DNA of 64,000 nt from Phoenicibacter congonensis (GTDB lineage: Bacteria > Actinomycetota > Coriobacteriia > Coriobacteriales > Eggerthellaceae): positions 248,001-312,000 of the forward strand of contig NZ_LT821227.1 of the NCBI RefSeq assembly GCF_900169485.1. The letters are read 5' to 3'. Shown piece by piece: positions 1-11,350 of the stretch. The notes under the pieces are model-generated. The model searched no databases. It saw only the letters and a program-made list of their open reading frames with translations, and was not told the origin of the DNA. The stretch's first letter is position 1. Every line of letters starts with the position of its first letter. Position numbers and translations under genes: made by a program.

Positions 1-330
1 TGCATTAATGGAATCGGTGTTGACCTCATTTCCTTCAATTTCTAGCAATTCAAAAGTTGGCTCATCGCCGCGTAAAGGATGCTCAAGTTCATTGTTTTTA
101 TTTTTAGTTGAAGATAGATTGGGTTTTTCGAAAAAGAGAGAGCTAGTGCTCACTCCCATAGCGATAGCTATTTGTTCAACATTATCGATAGAAACGTTTA
201 CTCTCTCTTGTTCGATTGCACCAATGTAGGTTCTGTGCATGCCGCATAATTCTGCAAGTTTTTCTTGCGAAATTCCAAGCTCTTTGCGGCGCGCTCGAAT
301 GTTCTTAGCGAGTGTGTCCCTAACGCCCAT
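1..330 (-). CDS. XRE-family helix-turn-helix regulator, C-terminus cut by window edge
   Basis: The reverse strand reads an open frame from ATG at 330 to the window edge, at least 110 residues. Residues about 8-62 form a Cro/C1-type HTH: the stretch RRKELGISQEKLAELCG is followed by HRTYIGAIEQERVNVS and a third helix ending in IAMGVS. The start is supported by AAGGAG 7 nt upstream. The tail after residue 70 is Ser/Glu/Asn-rich and looks disordered. HTH proteins of this type often control restriction-modification or toxin-antitoxin genes or act as general repressors; the missing C-terminus and missing downstream neighbour prevent a choice. A perfect palindrome lies about 75 bp upstream of its start and may be its operator (inference). 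Confidence 0.85.
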   Translation of the reverse strand, partial: MGVRDTLAKNIRARRKELGISQEKLAELCGMHRTYIGAIEQERVNVSIDNVEQIAIAMGVSTSSLFFEKPNLSSTKNKNNELEHPLRGDEPTFELLEIEGNEVNTDSINA

Positions 331-717
331 TTATCGACTCCTTACAATCGAAGGCTTCAATAAATTAAACCGAACAAGCTACAAACATACGACAGTACAT
401 ATATAGCGAATTCGCTAGATATAAATAGCATTTGGGTATAAACAACCGCTTTAAAACAATTATTGAAAAGCTAATTTCTTTTCGATTAAATCAACTCTGG
501 CTAAATTACTAAAACTGTTACTAATAGATGCCAAATAGGAAAAACACTATCATTAACAACGAATCAAAAGTTAACTCGCACATAATAGGCAAAACTAACT
601 TGAAACTAAAATAGCGTTAAAGCTAAGAATGATAAATAGAAGAAGAGACAACCTATAAAGCAGAAAACTACCTAACAATCATAAAAAGTAAATGCCATGA
701 AGCTTCCCTCTGTCTAT
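331..717. other. Gene-free AT-rich gap between XRE regulator and M20 peptidase
   Basis: No open frame with a ribosome binding site was found. The left part is the upstream region of the XRE gene and contains the palindrome at 404-417. The right part lies downstream of the M20 peptidase stop and shows no convincing terminator hairpin. No RNA gene was recognised. Confidence 0.6.
404..417. promoter_or_regulatory. Perfect 14-bp palindrome, candidate operator
   Basis: TAGCGAATTCGCTA is self-complementary and flanked by ATA and ATAT. It lies upstream of the XRE gene, where an autoregulatory repressor would bind. The function is inferred. Confidence 0.4.
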
Positions 718-2181
718 TTAGAGTTCAATTTCATTGAGACGCAACAAAGCAAGAATATAAATTTTTAGCGATTTTTTCATAAGTTCAATGTTTGCAACCT
801 CGTTTGGACCGTGCATAGGACCGCCCCACACTGGCAATTCCATTCCTGGTTCCTCTGGCCCAAAACTCACAGCTCGCCTGAATTGACGCGCATATGTTCC
901 TCCACCCATTGAAAATGGTTTTGCATTTTTGCCCATTACTTCGTTGTAGGTGTCGATCAAAACTTGAACAGCCGCATCGTCAGCAGAAACCGAGAAAGGT
1001 GCTTTTGCACCTGTGCTTTCAAAAATCACGCCATACTTCGCAGAAAGAGTTGTCAACGAAGAAACTAGTTCATCAGAGGTTATGCTGTCTGGGAAACGAA
1101 TGTCGATAGTTTGCTCAATCACACCGTCAACAATGGAAATCGTTCCTGCATTTAACGTTAGAGGCCCAAATGCTTCATTTGATGTTGCGATTCCAATTTC
1201 CGAACCATCTGTTGAAGATAACAAGACTTCAAGAAAATAGAGAAATTGACGCTCTTGATCATAAAAACAAACACTGCTGGAATTGTCATAATAGTTCGAC
1301 ACTTGCTGGAGGTAGGATACTAACACCTTAATTGCGTTAAGGCTACCCTTCGGCATTGATGCATGTCCACCAATTCCATGAGCAGTAATCTTTACTTGTC
1401 CAGTTTTTACCCTTTGCACCTCTAAACGGCCGGAAAAGACACTTGGCACGGGTAAATCTTTCTCATCGACATTTAAAATGCACACAGCTTGCGATGGAAT
1501 AGCATTAGTAGCTTCAGCGCCGCTCAAAAACTCAATGCAGCCGTTCTTCACTTTTTCACTTCTAAAAATTCCCCCAAGCTGCCCTTTTTCCGCATTGCAA
1601 ACTGGAAACTCAGCATCAGGAGTAAAAAGAAAATCAGGTTCTTTGTTATTTTTTAAATAGTGATGAACATCTGACATTCCAATTTCTTCATCGCAACCTA
1701 AAATTGCACGGAATGAATACTCAGGTGTAATGTCCTTCTTTAGAAAAAAAGCACCAGCATAAAGAGACAATATCGCAGGGCCTTTATCATCAACCACGCC
1801 GCGACCAATCAACCAACCATCTTTTTGTTCTACGTGAAACGGATCCCACGACCAGCCAGGTCCTGCAGGCACCACATCGACATGACAAATCGTTGCCACC
1901 TGTTCTTCCCCTTTTCCAGGAATGTCAGCAAACCCAACATATCCTTCATCTGTTCCTGTCTCGTAGCCAAGTTTTTCGGCAATTTCAAGCGCACAGTCAA
2001 GAGCAAGGCGAACTTGCTTTCCGAAAGGAGCCCCTTCAGCAAACGAATCGTATGTTGAAATTGAAGGAATTGCCACTAGAGATTTAATGTCTTCTAAAAC
2101 TTCAGGCCAAACTTCTTCTATATATTCTTCAATTTCATTAACTACTAAATTACTATTTTTGATTTGAGATTCGTTTTCCAT
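718..2181 (-). CDS. pepV: M20-family dipeptidase, PepV type
   Basis: This is a 487-residue cytoplasmic zinc dipeptidase of the M20 family, expected to cleave dipeptides from peptide uptake. Metal and catalytic motifs are visible in order: HVDVVPAGPGW (His-x-Asp), GRGVVDDKGP with the bridging Asp, GCDEEIG with the catalytic Glu pair, TPDAEFP, and a C-terminal GGPMHGPNE His. A central dimerisation lid domain is present. The frame opens further upstream, but the ATG at 2181 is preferred because AGGAGA precedes it at normal distance. It is divergent from the M18 aminopeptidase gene next door, so two peptidases share one 216-bp intergenic region. PepV versus another M20 dipeptidase is judged from motif order and length only. 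Confidence 0.88.
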   Translation of the reverse strand: MENESQIKNSNLVVNEIEEYIEEVWPEVLEDIKSLVAIPSISTYDSFAEGAPFGKQVRLALDCALEIAEKLGYETGTDEGYVGFADIPGKGEEQVATICHVDVVPAGPGWSWDPFHVEQKDGWLIGRGVVDDKGPAILSLYAGAFFLKKDITPEYSFRAILGCDEEIGMSDVHHYLKNNKEPDFLFTPDAEFPVCNAEKGQLGGIFRSEKVKNGCIEFLSGAEATNAIPSQAVCILNVDEKDLPVPSVFSGRLEVQRVKTGQVKITAHGIGGHASMPKGSLNAIKVLVSYLQQVSNYYDNSSSVCFYDQERQFLYFLEVLLSSTDGSEIGIATSNEAFGPLTLNAGTISIVDGVIEQTIDIRFPDSITSDELVSSLTTLSAKYGVIFESTGAKAPFSVSADDAAVQVLIDTYNEVMGKNAKPFSMGGGTYARQFRRAVSFGPEEPGMELPVWGGPMHGPNEVANIELMKKSLKIYILALLRLNEIEL

Positions 2182-2397
2182 AGACTCTCCTAAAACGCAG
2201 TTGCTAGCTGTCAGACGAATTGTGAGTTTTGCTTTACAAAACAAGTCAGACTTAAATTGTAAATTGATTTGAGTCTTGACTGCGAAAGAGGATAGAAAAA
2301 TAATGCTACCTGGGGATTAGTTTAAGTCGAACATCTTGACATCATTTCAGCTAAATAAGAATATCTAACTAGTAACAAACGAAGAGAAAGGTCTTCT

Positions 2398-3810
2398 ATG
2401 GATAATAAGCAAGCATGGTTAAAATACAGTGAAGCCGAGCGGAAAGAGCTCGACTCTCTGTGTAAAGGCTACATTGATTTTTTGAGCAGTCATAAATCGG
2501 AACGCGAATTTGCTAAAGGCTCGATTGAATGTGCAGAAAATGCGGGATATAAATCGCTTGCCGAAGCCATTAAAAACAATGAGGCTTTAAAGCCTGGAGA
2601 TAAAGTTTGGGCATGCCACAAAAACAAAGCTGTTGCTCTCGTACAAATTGGCAAAAACAACATCGAAGAAGGAATGAATATCCTCGGTGCTCACATCGAT
2701 TCACCTCGTCTCGACATAAAACAAAACCCGCTATATGAAAAATGCGAATTCGCTATGATGGACACGCACTACTATGGCGGAATCAAAAAATATCAATGGG
2801 TAACTTTGCCACTTGCAATTCATGGCGTTATTGCACTCAAGAACGGCGAAACTATCAATGTTGTTGTTGGCGAAGATGAAAACGACCCTGTTTTTTGTGT
2901 CCCAGACATCTTGATACATCTTGGCAAGGAACAGTTGAAAAAGAACGCCGATTCAGTCATTGAAGGCGAAGATCTTGACATTCTTGTTGGCAATGAGACA
3001 ACTAAAGAGCTCAAAGACGACAAAGAAGTGAAAAATGCTATCAAGCAGCACACTCTCAACCTATTAAAAGAGAAATATGGAATTGAGGAGGAGGACTTCC
3101 TAAGCGCTGAACTTGAAGTGTTCCCTGCTGGTCGCGCGCGCGAAATGGGTTTTGATCGCAGCATGATTTTGGCATATGGACAAGATGACAAAGTTTGCGC
3201 CTACCCTTCACTTCTTGCTCAACTTAACGTTGCTACAAATGGAGAAGTTCCAGAGCGCACATGTGTTTGCTTCCTTTCTGACAAGGAAGAAATTGGGAGT
3301 GTTGGAGCTAGCGGCATGCAGAGTGCTTTCTTCGAAAACACAATAGCTGAAATTTGCAAGCTTCTTGGAAAAGACGATGCGATTTCTGTCAAGCGCGCAC
3401 TCAGTAATTCCAAGATGCTATCTTCAGATGTCAACGCTGGAGTAGATCCTCTTTATGAAAGCGTATTCGAAGAGAAAAATGCGTCATTTTGTGGGCGAGG
3501 ACTTGTGTTCAGCAAGTTCACAGGAAGCCGAGGCAAAAGTGGTTCAAATGATGCGAATGCAGAATTTGTCGCTGAAATCAGAAAAATTATGGACGACTCA
3601 AACATCACCTACCAATTCGCTGAGCTTGGAAAAGTCGACGCAGGTGGAGGCGGAACAATCGCCTACATCACAGCAAACATGGGAATGGATGTTATCGACT
3701 CTGGTGTTGCGGTTCTTTCAATGCACAGCCCATGGGAAGTAACAAGCAAATGTGACATTTATGAGGCCTACCGCGGATATCTAGCATTTTTACAGAAAGC
3801 TGGTCTTTAA
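2398..3810 (+). CDS. M18-family aminopeptidase
   Basis: This 470-residue protein matches the M18 (aminopeptidase I / aspartyl aminopeptidase) family, metal-dependent exopeptidases that form large oligomers in the cytoplasm. Visible motifs include GAHIDSPRLD near residue 99 (first metal His/Asp), SDKEEIGSVGASG (Asp and catalytic Glu pair), and the C-terminal MHSPWEVTSKCD with the final His. Its length is usual for bacterial M18 enzymes. The ATG follows GAGAAAGG about 8 nt upstream. An intrinsic terminator follows the stop, so it is probably a single-gene unit. Substrate preference (acidic or broad) cannot be read from the sequence. Confidence 0.9.
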   Translation: MDNKQAWLKYSEAERKELDSLCKGYIDFLSSHKSEREFAKGSIECAENAGYKSLAEAIKNNEALKPGDKVWACHKNKAVALVQIGKNNIEEGMNILGAHIDSPRLDIKQNPLYEKCEFAMMDTHYYGGIKKYQWVTLPLAIHGVIALKNGETINVVVGEDENDPVFCVPDILIHLGKEQLKKNADSVIEGEDLDILVGNETTKELKDDKEVKNAIKQHTLNLLKEKYGIEEEDFLSAELEVFPAGRAREMGFDRSMILAYGQDDKVCAYPSLLAQLNVATNGEVPERTCVCFLSDKEEIGSVGASGMQSAFFENTIAEICKLLGKDDAISVKRALSNSKMLSSDVNAGVDPLYESVFEEKNASFCGRGLVFSKFTGSRGKSGSNDANAEFVAEIRKIMDDSNITYQFAELGKVDAGGGGTIAYITANMGMDVIDSGVAVLSMHSPWEVTSKCDIYEAYRGYLAFLQKAGL

Positions 3811-3850
3811 TAAAGAAGATTGAATAACTTTTAATCAACTTACCAAGATG

Positions 3851-3886
3851 AAAAGGGGTGTCTTCCATGTGGTGCCCCTTTTTTTA
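3851..3886 (+). terminator. Intrinsic terminator after M18 aminopeptidase
   Basis: An AAAAGGGG...CCCCTTTT stem is followed by a T-run. The 3811-4115 gap between convergent genes holds this terminator and the gyrA terminator and nothing else recognisable. Confidence 0.75.
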
Positions 3887-4049
3887 TGTCTGCAATCAGA
3901 TCAGAAATAAGAATTCTTATATATACAAGAGACTAATCTCATGCGACCAAAAGATCCCACAACAATAGGAAAGAAGCAGCGAAAGGATAAGAGATAAACT
4001 ACTAGGCGAAATGAAAACTGAGAAGTGTTACTTTAAAGCTGCATTGGAA

Positions 4050-4084
4050 GAAAAAAGGCGCTATACGCTAGCGCCTCTTTTTTA
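4050..4084 (-). terminator. Intrinsic terminator of gyrA (A/T-flanked, possibly bidirectional)
   Basis: AGGCGCTA and TAGCGCCT form an 8-bp stem around a 4-5 nt loop, with A-run and T-run flanks, 31 bp downstream of the gyrA stop. Confidence 0.8.
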
Positions 4085-4115
4085 CGCTATTAAACTAAAT
4101 ACTTTCTCTTAAGAA

Positions 4116-6620
4116 TTATTCTTCCTCTTCAAAATCATCATCATCTTGGGATGTCACAGCGACAGCAGTAACTTTATCTCCAGAAGCAATGTTCATAACC
4201 TTAACACCTTGTGTGCTTCTTCCAAGCTTGCTGATGCCTGAAACAGGTGTTCTTGTGATGACTCCCTCTTCAGAAATAATCATGAGTTCATCGTCTTCGT
4301 GAACAATCTTCATACCAACCAAAAGACCCTTCTTTTGAGTCATTTGAATCGTGAACACACCCTGTCCACCACGGTGATGCTCTGGATATTCTGAAACATC
4401 GGTGCGTTTACCGTAGCCTTTTTCGGTTACTACGAACAAATCGCTGCCTGGTTTTGCAATTTCCATTCCAAGAACTTGCGCTCCTGCTGGAATTGTTATT
4501 CCTTTCACACCCATTGTTCCGCGTCCCATTGCGCGAACTTCGCTCTCATCCCAGAGAATAGCTTTTCCAAGCGAAGAAACGAGCAACACTTTTTCACCAG
4601 GGGACACTTTTCTAACAGAAATTAACTCATCGTCGTCTTTCAAATTAATCGCAATTAAACCGTTCTGACGATTTCTGTCATATAAATCTAAAGAAGTTTT
4701 TTTGCAAATTCCACTCTTTGTAGCGAACATTAGATATTCATCAGCTGGGAACTCTTTTGTTGAAATCACTGCAGTGATGCGCTCATCTTTATCAAGTTGC
4801 AGCAAATTGACAATAGCCGTTCCTCGAGCTTGGCGGCTTGCTTCAGGTATTTCATATACTCTCAAACGATAAACTTTGCCTTTGCTTGAGAACATCAATA
4901 GCCATGAATGTGCACTCGCAATGCCCATGTGAACAACAAAATCGCTGTCTTTGAGATTGACCCCCTGCATTCCTTTGCCTCCACGTTTTTGCTGGCGATA
5001 GGTTGTCGCAGGCAAACGTTTCACATATCCAGCATTTGTGAGAGTAACCACCATATCATCATCAGCAATCAAATCCATCACATCGATGTCGCGGCTTGCG
5101 TTGCCAATCTTAGTCAAACGAGGAGTGTTAAATTTCTTCTTAATCTCAAGAAGCTCTTCTTTAATAACACCTTTAAGCTTACCTTCGTCATCGAGAAGCG
5201 ATTGCAAATAGGCAATTCTCTCGCGAAGTTCTTTTAATTCCTCTTCTATTTTTTCACGCTCAAGACCTGTTAATCGGCGCAATTTCATTTCAAGAATTGC
5301 ATCTGCTTGTCGTTCACTCAAAGCAAAACGACTCATTAATTCAACTTTTGCAATTTTGTCAGTTTCACTTCCGCGAATAATTTTGATGACTTCATCAATG
5401 TTATCTAGAGCAATGATATAGCCTTCCAATATGTGGGCACGCTCTTCCGCTTTTTTCTTGTCAAAAATTGTTCTGCGAGTTACAACTTCAATTTGATGCT
5501 TGATGTAAAGTTGCAGAATCTCACGCAAGCTCAGAACTTTCGGGGTTCCTTCGACAAGCGCGAGCATATTGATGCCGATACCAGTTTGAAGTTGCGTGTG
5601 CTTGCACAATTTGTTGATAACAACCTCAGGCAGAGCTCCACTTTTTAGCTCAATAATAATGTCAATCCCATGACGATCAGCACCATCATGAATGTTTGAA
5701 ATTTCTGGGAATTCTTTTTCACGAACAAGCTCGCCAAGCTTTTCCATGAGCTTCTGGCGATTAACCATGTATGGAATTTCTTTTACGATAACTTGCTGGC
5801 GTCCGTTTTTCTTTTCAACAACTTCAAATTTTGCACGCAGAGTAATGTTCCCATGACCAGTCGCATAGGCATCCTTAATGCCTTTTGTGCCCATTATTTG
5901 ACCACCAGTAGGGAAATCAGGGCCAGGAAGAACAGTCATGAGTTCCTCAGTTGTAACGTCCTCATTGTCGAGCATCATCACTGTTGCGTCAATTGTTTCG
6001 CCAAGATTGTGAGGAGGAATGTTTGTTGCCATGCCGACAGCAATTCCATTTGAACCGTTCACGAGCAAACATGGAAATCTAGCAGGAAGAACTTCAGGTT
6101 CTTGCAATGTTTCGTCGTAGTTTGGCATCCACTCAACGGTGTCTTTATCAAGATCACGAAGGAGTTCCATTGCAGCTTTACCAAGACGCGCCTCTGTATA
6201 ACGCATAGCAGCAGCACTGTCACCATCGATTGAACCAAAGTTTCCATGTCCATCAATCAGTGGAACTCTCATTGAAAATGGCTGCGCTAGACGAACCATC
6301 GTGTCATAGACTGCACTGTCTCCATGAGGGTGATATTTACCAATAACATCACCGACAGTTCTTGCTGATTTCATGTGAGGTTTTGTTGGTAAATAACCAG
6401 ACTCGTTCATTGCATAGAGAATTCGACGATGTACCGGTTTTAAACCATCGCGCACATCAGGTAAAGCACGCGCGACGATAACACTCATTGAATACTCAAG
6501 AAATGATTGTTGCATTTCTCGAGCCATCTCAGAAGGCTCAATGTTGCCAATTTCGTTTTCTTCTATTTCAATTTCAGCCTGAGCTTTGTTTTCGTTTTTC
6601 TTTTTATTATCTTCGGTCAT
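4116..6620 (-). CDS. gyrA: DNA gyrase subunit A
   Basis: This 834-residue type IIA topoisomerase subunit cuts and rejoins DNA in the A2B2 gyrase that introduces negative supercoils. The N-terminal winged helix carries the catalytic region with RYTEARL (active-site Tyr). The quinolone-determining stretch [11 protein letters not shown] keeps the Ser and Asp equivalent to E. coli 83 and 87, so no classical resistance substitution is seen. A coiled-coil tower is followed by the C-terminal beta-pinwheel containing the GyrA box QQKRGGKG. The protein ends in an acidic tail (DDDDFEEEE). It lies 9 bp after gyrB on the same strand, a gyrBA operon, with a terminator behind. Confidence 0.98.
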   Translation of the reverse strand: MTEDNKKKNENKAQAEIEIEENEIGNIEPSEMAREMQQSFLEYSMSVIVARALPDVRDGLKPVHRRILYAMNESGYLPTKPHMKSARTVGDVIGKYHPHGDSAVYDTMVRLAQPFSMRVPLIDGHGNFGSIDGDSAAAMRYTEARLGKAAMELLRDLDKDTVEWMPNYDETLQEPEVLPARFPCLLVNGSNGIAVGMATNIPPHNLGETIDATVMMLDNEDVTTEELMTVLPGPDFPTGGQIMGTKGIKDAYATGHGNITLRAKFEVVEKKNGRQQVIVKEIPYMVNRQKLMEKLGELVREKEFPEISNIHDGADRHGIDIIIELKSGALPEVVINKLCKHTQLQTGIGINMLALVEGTPKVLSLREILQLYIKHQIEVVTRRTIFDKKKAEERAHILEGYIIALDNIDEVIKIIRGSETDKIAKVELMSRFALSERQADAILEMKLRRLTGLEREKIEEELKELRERIAYLQSLLDDEGKLKGVIKEELLEIKKKFNTPRLTKIGNASRDIDVMDLIADDDMVVTLTNAGYVKRLPATTYRQQKRGGKGMQGVNLKDSDFVVHMGIASAHSWLLMFSSKGKVYRLRVYEIPEASRQARGTAIVNLLQLDKDERITAVISTKEFPADEYLMFATKSGICKKTSLDLYDRNRQNGLIAINLKDDDELISVRKVSPGEKVLLVSSLGKAILWDESEVRAMGRGTMGVKGITIPAGAQVLGMEIAKPGSDLFVVTEKGYGKRTDVSEYPEHHRGGQGVFTIQMTQKKGLLVGMKIVHEDDELMIISEEGVITRTPVSGISKLGRSTQGVKVMNIASGDKVTAVAVTSQDDDDFEEEE

Positions 6621-6629
6621 TCTTTATCC

Positions 6630-8567
<1,938 letters not shown>

Positions 8568-8775
8568 TTATCCTCCTTAGATGGGGTTTAAAAAATGAAT
8601 TACATTTAACATCTGCTGTGAAAATGAAACTTAGACACATCATATGCAGTCATTATTTTAGCATTTAAAAGTCAAATATAGCATGAAAACACACGAGACA
8701 ACGCGATATAAGACGTTTTAAGCACTGTTTATTGTATTTTTTGACTTATTGTTAGGTTGAGGTTAATTTACAATG

Positions 8776-9939
8776 TTATTTAGGCTGAATAACAGGCATA
8801 ACAAGATACAAAAATTTGTTCTTTAACATGTTTCCATCGTTTTCAACAACACTCTCAAAATTTAAATTAGACCTATTTTCAACACAAGGAGCAATGTGAG
8901 CAGGTTGTTTCCCAGAAGAAATTGTTAGCAACACATCGTTTGTTCCAACTGACGAAATACCATCATTAATATACGAGACATCAAACCCTGCCACACAATC
9001 AATTCCACAGCATTTAACTTCATTAACAAATTCAGTTGCAGCACCATTTGAAGTTGTGTTTAGCTTAAGTTGTAACAAGTTTTCATCAACGTTTACTTCA
9101 AAAACTACTGCTGTGTTTTCTTCACGAAGGACTGAAACTCGCTTAAGAGCTTTTGTCAGAGACGATTTATCGACAACAATAGTAGTTTCATTGGAAGGAT
9201 TAATGAGTCTTCTATAATTTGGAAACTTTCCTTGAAGCTTTCTATTAATAAATGTAATGTTTCCAACTTTAATTAGCACTTGGTTGTCGTTGTAGGCAAC
9301 ACAAACATCACAGTCGTCAGCAGACATTGAAATGATTCCATTCAAAAAGTGAGGCGGAATAATTGCTTCAAATTCACATCCTTCTTCTACATCAACAGAC
9401 TCTTCCGCCACAGCTACACGAAAAGAGTCAGATGTTACAGCGCGAACTTTTCCTTCTTTAACCTCTAAAAAGACACCAGTAAAAATTCCTTTTGACTCAT
9501 CGCGCGACGCTGACTTAATAACTTTCTTTATCATGCTCTGAAATTTTGTAAAAGGAAAAGTCACACTTGCTGATGTTTCGATTTCGGGAAATCCTGGAAA
9601 TTCACTTGCATTTAAAACACTCGAAGTAAAAGCTGCTTGCTCACAAGTAATAAAAGCTGTCACGTCGTCAGCTGTGACATCTACCCTTGAATCTTCCATG
9701 ACTTTCGCGATGTCAAAGAATTTTTTTCCAGGCAAAACAGTGCAACCTTCTTCTTCTACTAAAGCGGGAGAAACGATTTTGCAAGAAGAATCAAGATCTG
9801 TTGCCTCAAAAGTTACATTCCCATCGCTAGCATTCACTAAAACACCAGACATAACAGGTAGAGTTGAATTTGTTGAAATTGCTGATACAGCTAACGAAAG
9901 GGCATTCGTTAATTCTTCTTTAGACATTGAAAATTTCAT
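8776..9939 (-). CDS. dnaN: DNA polymerase III beta sliding clamp
   Basis: This 387-residue protein has three repeated clamp domains. The N-terminal stretch with LPVMSGVLVNA, the central FPNYRRLINP and the C-terminal end VMPVIQP are characteristic of DnaN. It forms a ring that tethers the replicative polymerase. An ATG at 9951 is in frame, but the codons between 9951 and 9939 spell the ribosome binding site (GGGAGGT), so translation starts at 9939. It is transcribed away from the probable origin, opposite to dnaA, and heads a dnaN-gyrB-gyrA run without recF. Confidence 0.95.
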   Translation of the reverse strand: MKFSMSKEELTNALSLAVSAISTNSTLPVMSGVLVNASDGNVTFEATDLDSSCKIVSPALVEEEGCTVLPGKKFFDIAKVMEDSRVDVTADDVTAFITCEQAAFTSSVLNASEFPGFPEIETSASVTFPFTKFQSMIKKVIKSASRDESKGIFTGVFLEVKEGKVRAVTSDSFRVAVAEESVDVEEGCEFEAIIPPHFLNGIISMSADDCDVCVAYNDNQVLIKVGNITFINRKLQGKFPNYRRLINPSNETTIVVDKSSLTKALKRVSVLREENTAVVFEVNVDENLLQLKLNTTSNGAATEFVNEVKCCGIDCVAGFDVSYINDGISSVGTNDVLLTISSGKQPAHIAPCVENRSNLNFESVVENDGNMLKNKFLYLVMPVIQPK

Positions 9940-9973
9940 GATACCTCCCATTAATTCATATGAATTTATTATA

Positions 9974-10050
9974 ACTTCTGAATTTTTAGAGGAAAAAATT
10001 CAAAGAGATGAATTATTTTAATTTTTAGCGAAAATACTTCTGAATTTTTA
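9974..10050. repeat. 15-bp direct repeat pair upstream of dnaN
   Basis: ACTTCTGAATTTTTA occurs at 9974-9988 and again at 10036-10050, 62 bp apart, between the dnaN start and the DnaA-box cluster. A related gaatttttagaaattc inverted repeat occurs near 10476. Confidence 0.6.
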
Positions 10051-10057
10051 TAAAGAT

Positions 10058-10096
10058 TGTGTATCAAACGAAAAATGTTGTTAATAATGTTGATAA
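10058..10096 (-). promoter_or_regulatory. Cluster of three DnaA-box-like sites
   Basis: On the plus strand these read TGTGTATCA, TGTTAATAA and TGTTGATAA, each one or two changes from the complement of TTATCCACA. The first two are spaced 21 bp start to start and the last two are directly adjacent. They lie upstream of dnaN inside the candidate origin. Confidence 0.45.
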
Positions 10097-10270
10097 CTTT
10101 ATTACTTATGGTGATTTGTATGATATTTAAAGAGTTTTACGAGCAAAATGAATTGAATTTTAAATTTCTAGAGAAATTCTTGTTGTTAATATCTTTAAGC
10201 TAAATTTCTTCAATCATACGTTCTAACTTGGAAACTTAATTTATAAATCATCAACTCTATAATAATAGAC

Positions 10271-10390
10271 TATCAAACCACAATAGAATTAAAACAGCCA
10301 CACTATTCATTTACCAAATCCCAGTATAAATGCTAAATACATCTCTAAATCTTAATTTTATCAACCACAAGATAATTGAAACAGCCACTC
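10271..10390 (+). repeat. Imperfect 32-bp direct repeat in the candidate origin
   Basis: Copies at 10271-10303 and 10359-10390 share TATCAA(A)CCACAA and then AATT.AAACAGCCAC, with a few substitutions and one single-base indel. The copies start 88 bp apart. The repeated ATCAACCACA core resembles a DnaA box with one extra C. An iteron-like role is inferred. Confidence 0.6.
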
Positions 10391-10509
10391 AATTTAGAGA
10401 ATTTAGAAGTTATTAACAATCTATGAATAAAAAGTTAATAACTCGAAAAAAGTAAATCAGAATTCAATAAATCCCGAATTTTTAGAAATTCAGTCTAAAA
10501 TACTAGATA

Positions 10510-11304
10510 ATGAATTTTGAAGACAAACATAGCGATAAAAACACAACATCTTTGGATAATTCAAACATGCAGTGTTCTGTTAACACTCCAGCGCGAGTTG
10601 CTATCTATGATGATTTCAAATCTAGCCCTAGAATAATTGAGATTACACCAAAAGAACCAAAAGATTTTATCGGAGAACTTGCTGCTGTAATCTATGGAGA
10701 ATCTCAAAAATCAGGTGGAAAAATCGCCTACAGTGTCATCAAACAAATCACAGAAAATCTCATACATGCGCGTTTTAAAGAAATAGTAGTTTCAATATTC
10801 CCTGGCGGAAAAGAAATTCGTTTTTCTGACCAAGGACCTGGTATTAAGAATAAAGAAGACGTTTTCAGACCAGGATTTTCAACAGCAACTCATGAAATGA
10901 AAAAATATATTGATGGAGTTGGGTCAGGACTTCCAATTGCAAAAGAATATCTCGAATCAAATCATGGTGAAATTACAATAGAAAACAACCTTGATGCTGG
11001 AGTTGTTATAACTCTTAAAGAAGAAAAAAATAGCAACTATCAACAAAACACAATTAAATTACCAAATGCATTAGAGATTGATAATTCAACATCGAAAATT
11101 GTATCTAAGAGACAAGAATCTATCATGCGTCTATTAGCTGAAGAAGAAATAGCGGGCAATAAACAAATTTCGGAATCACTTGGAATTCCTCAGTCTAGTG
11201 TTCATAACGAATTATCAAAGCTAGAACAAATGAAATTTGTAAAAAAAGTAGGAACCAAACGTGCTCTCACTGCGCTAGGTAAAGAAATAACAGAGTCTCT
11301 TTAG
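10510..11304 (+). CDS. GHKL ATPase domain fused to winged helix, origin-linked
   Basis: This 264-residue soluble protein has an N-terminal GHKL (histidine-kinase/anti-sigma type) ATPase at about residues 65-175: N-box ITENLIHARF, G1 box DQGPGI, and G2 box VGSGLPIAKEYL. The C-terminal part (about 200-260) is a winged helix: RQESIMRLLAEEE, then NKQISESLGIPQSSVHNELS and a wing ending in ALTALGKEI. No dimerisation/phosphoacceptor His helix, receiver or membrane segment is present, so it is not a standard sensor kinase. No ribosome binding site precedes the ATG; a TAAAAT at 10496-10501 ends 8 nt before it, suggesting a leaderless transcript. It sits between the candidate origin and dnaA. The function is unknown; an ATP-switched DNA-binding regulator is plausible. 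Confidence 0.8.
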   Translation: MNFEDKHSDKNTTSLDNSNMQCSVNTPARVAIYDDFKSSPRIIEITPKEPKDFIGELAAVIYGESQKSGGKIAYSVIKQITENLIHARFKEIVVSIFPGGKEIRFSDQGPGIKNKEDVFRPGFSTATHEMKKYIDGVGSGLPIAKEYLESNHGEITIENNLDAGVVITLKEEKNSNYQQNTIKLPNALEIDNSTSKIVSKRQESIMRLLAEEEIAGNKQISESLGIPQSSVHNELSKLEQMKFVKKVGTKRALTALGKEITESL

Positions 11305-11320
11305 AATCTAAAAAATGAAG

Positions 11321-11350
11321 TTATCCACAATGATATAATCGTTATCCACA
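11321..11350 (+). promoter_or_regulatory. dnaA promoter with two perfect DnaA boxes
   Basis: TTATCCACA occurs at 11321-11329 and 11342-11350, spaced 21 bp (two helical turns) in the same orientation. TATAAT at 11334-11339 lies between them, so bound DnaA would cover the promoter. AGGAGG follows at 11355. Autorepression by DnaA is established in other bacteria; here it is inferred from the layout. Confidence 0.8.

Larger units (their letters stand above)
9940..10509. other. Candidate replication origin (oriC) between dnaN and the GHKL/wHTH gene
   Basis: This 570-bp gap is strongly AT-rich and gene-free. Genes on its left (dnaN, gyrB, gyrA) run leftward and those on its right (dnaA onward) mostly run rightward, as expected of a bidirectional origin. 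DnaA-box-like 9-mers occur at 10058-10066, 10079-10087 and 10088-10096 on the minus strand and at 10358-10366 and 10410-10418 on the plus strand. A 32-bp imperfect direct repeat and a 15-bp repeat also lie here. No perfect TTATCCACA box is seen inside this gap; the two perfect ones are just upstream of dnaA. The true origin could therefore extend to, or be, the dnaA upstream region. Confidence 0.6.

Noticed and set aside
1826-1841. parS-like TGTTCTACGTGAAACG inside the M20 peptidase gene
   Set aside because: Only 13 of 16 bases match and it lies in coding sequence; chance is likely.
8568-8775. Possible recF remnant between dnaN and gyrB
   Set aside because: The gap is about 200 bp, AT-rich, and no frame gives RecF motifs.
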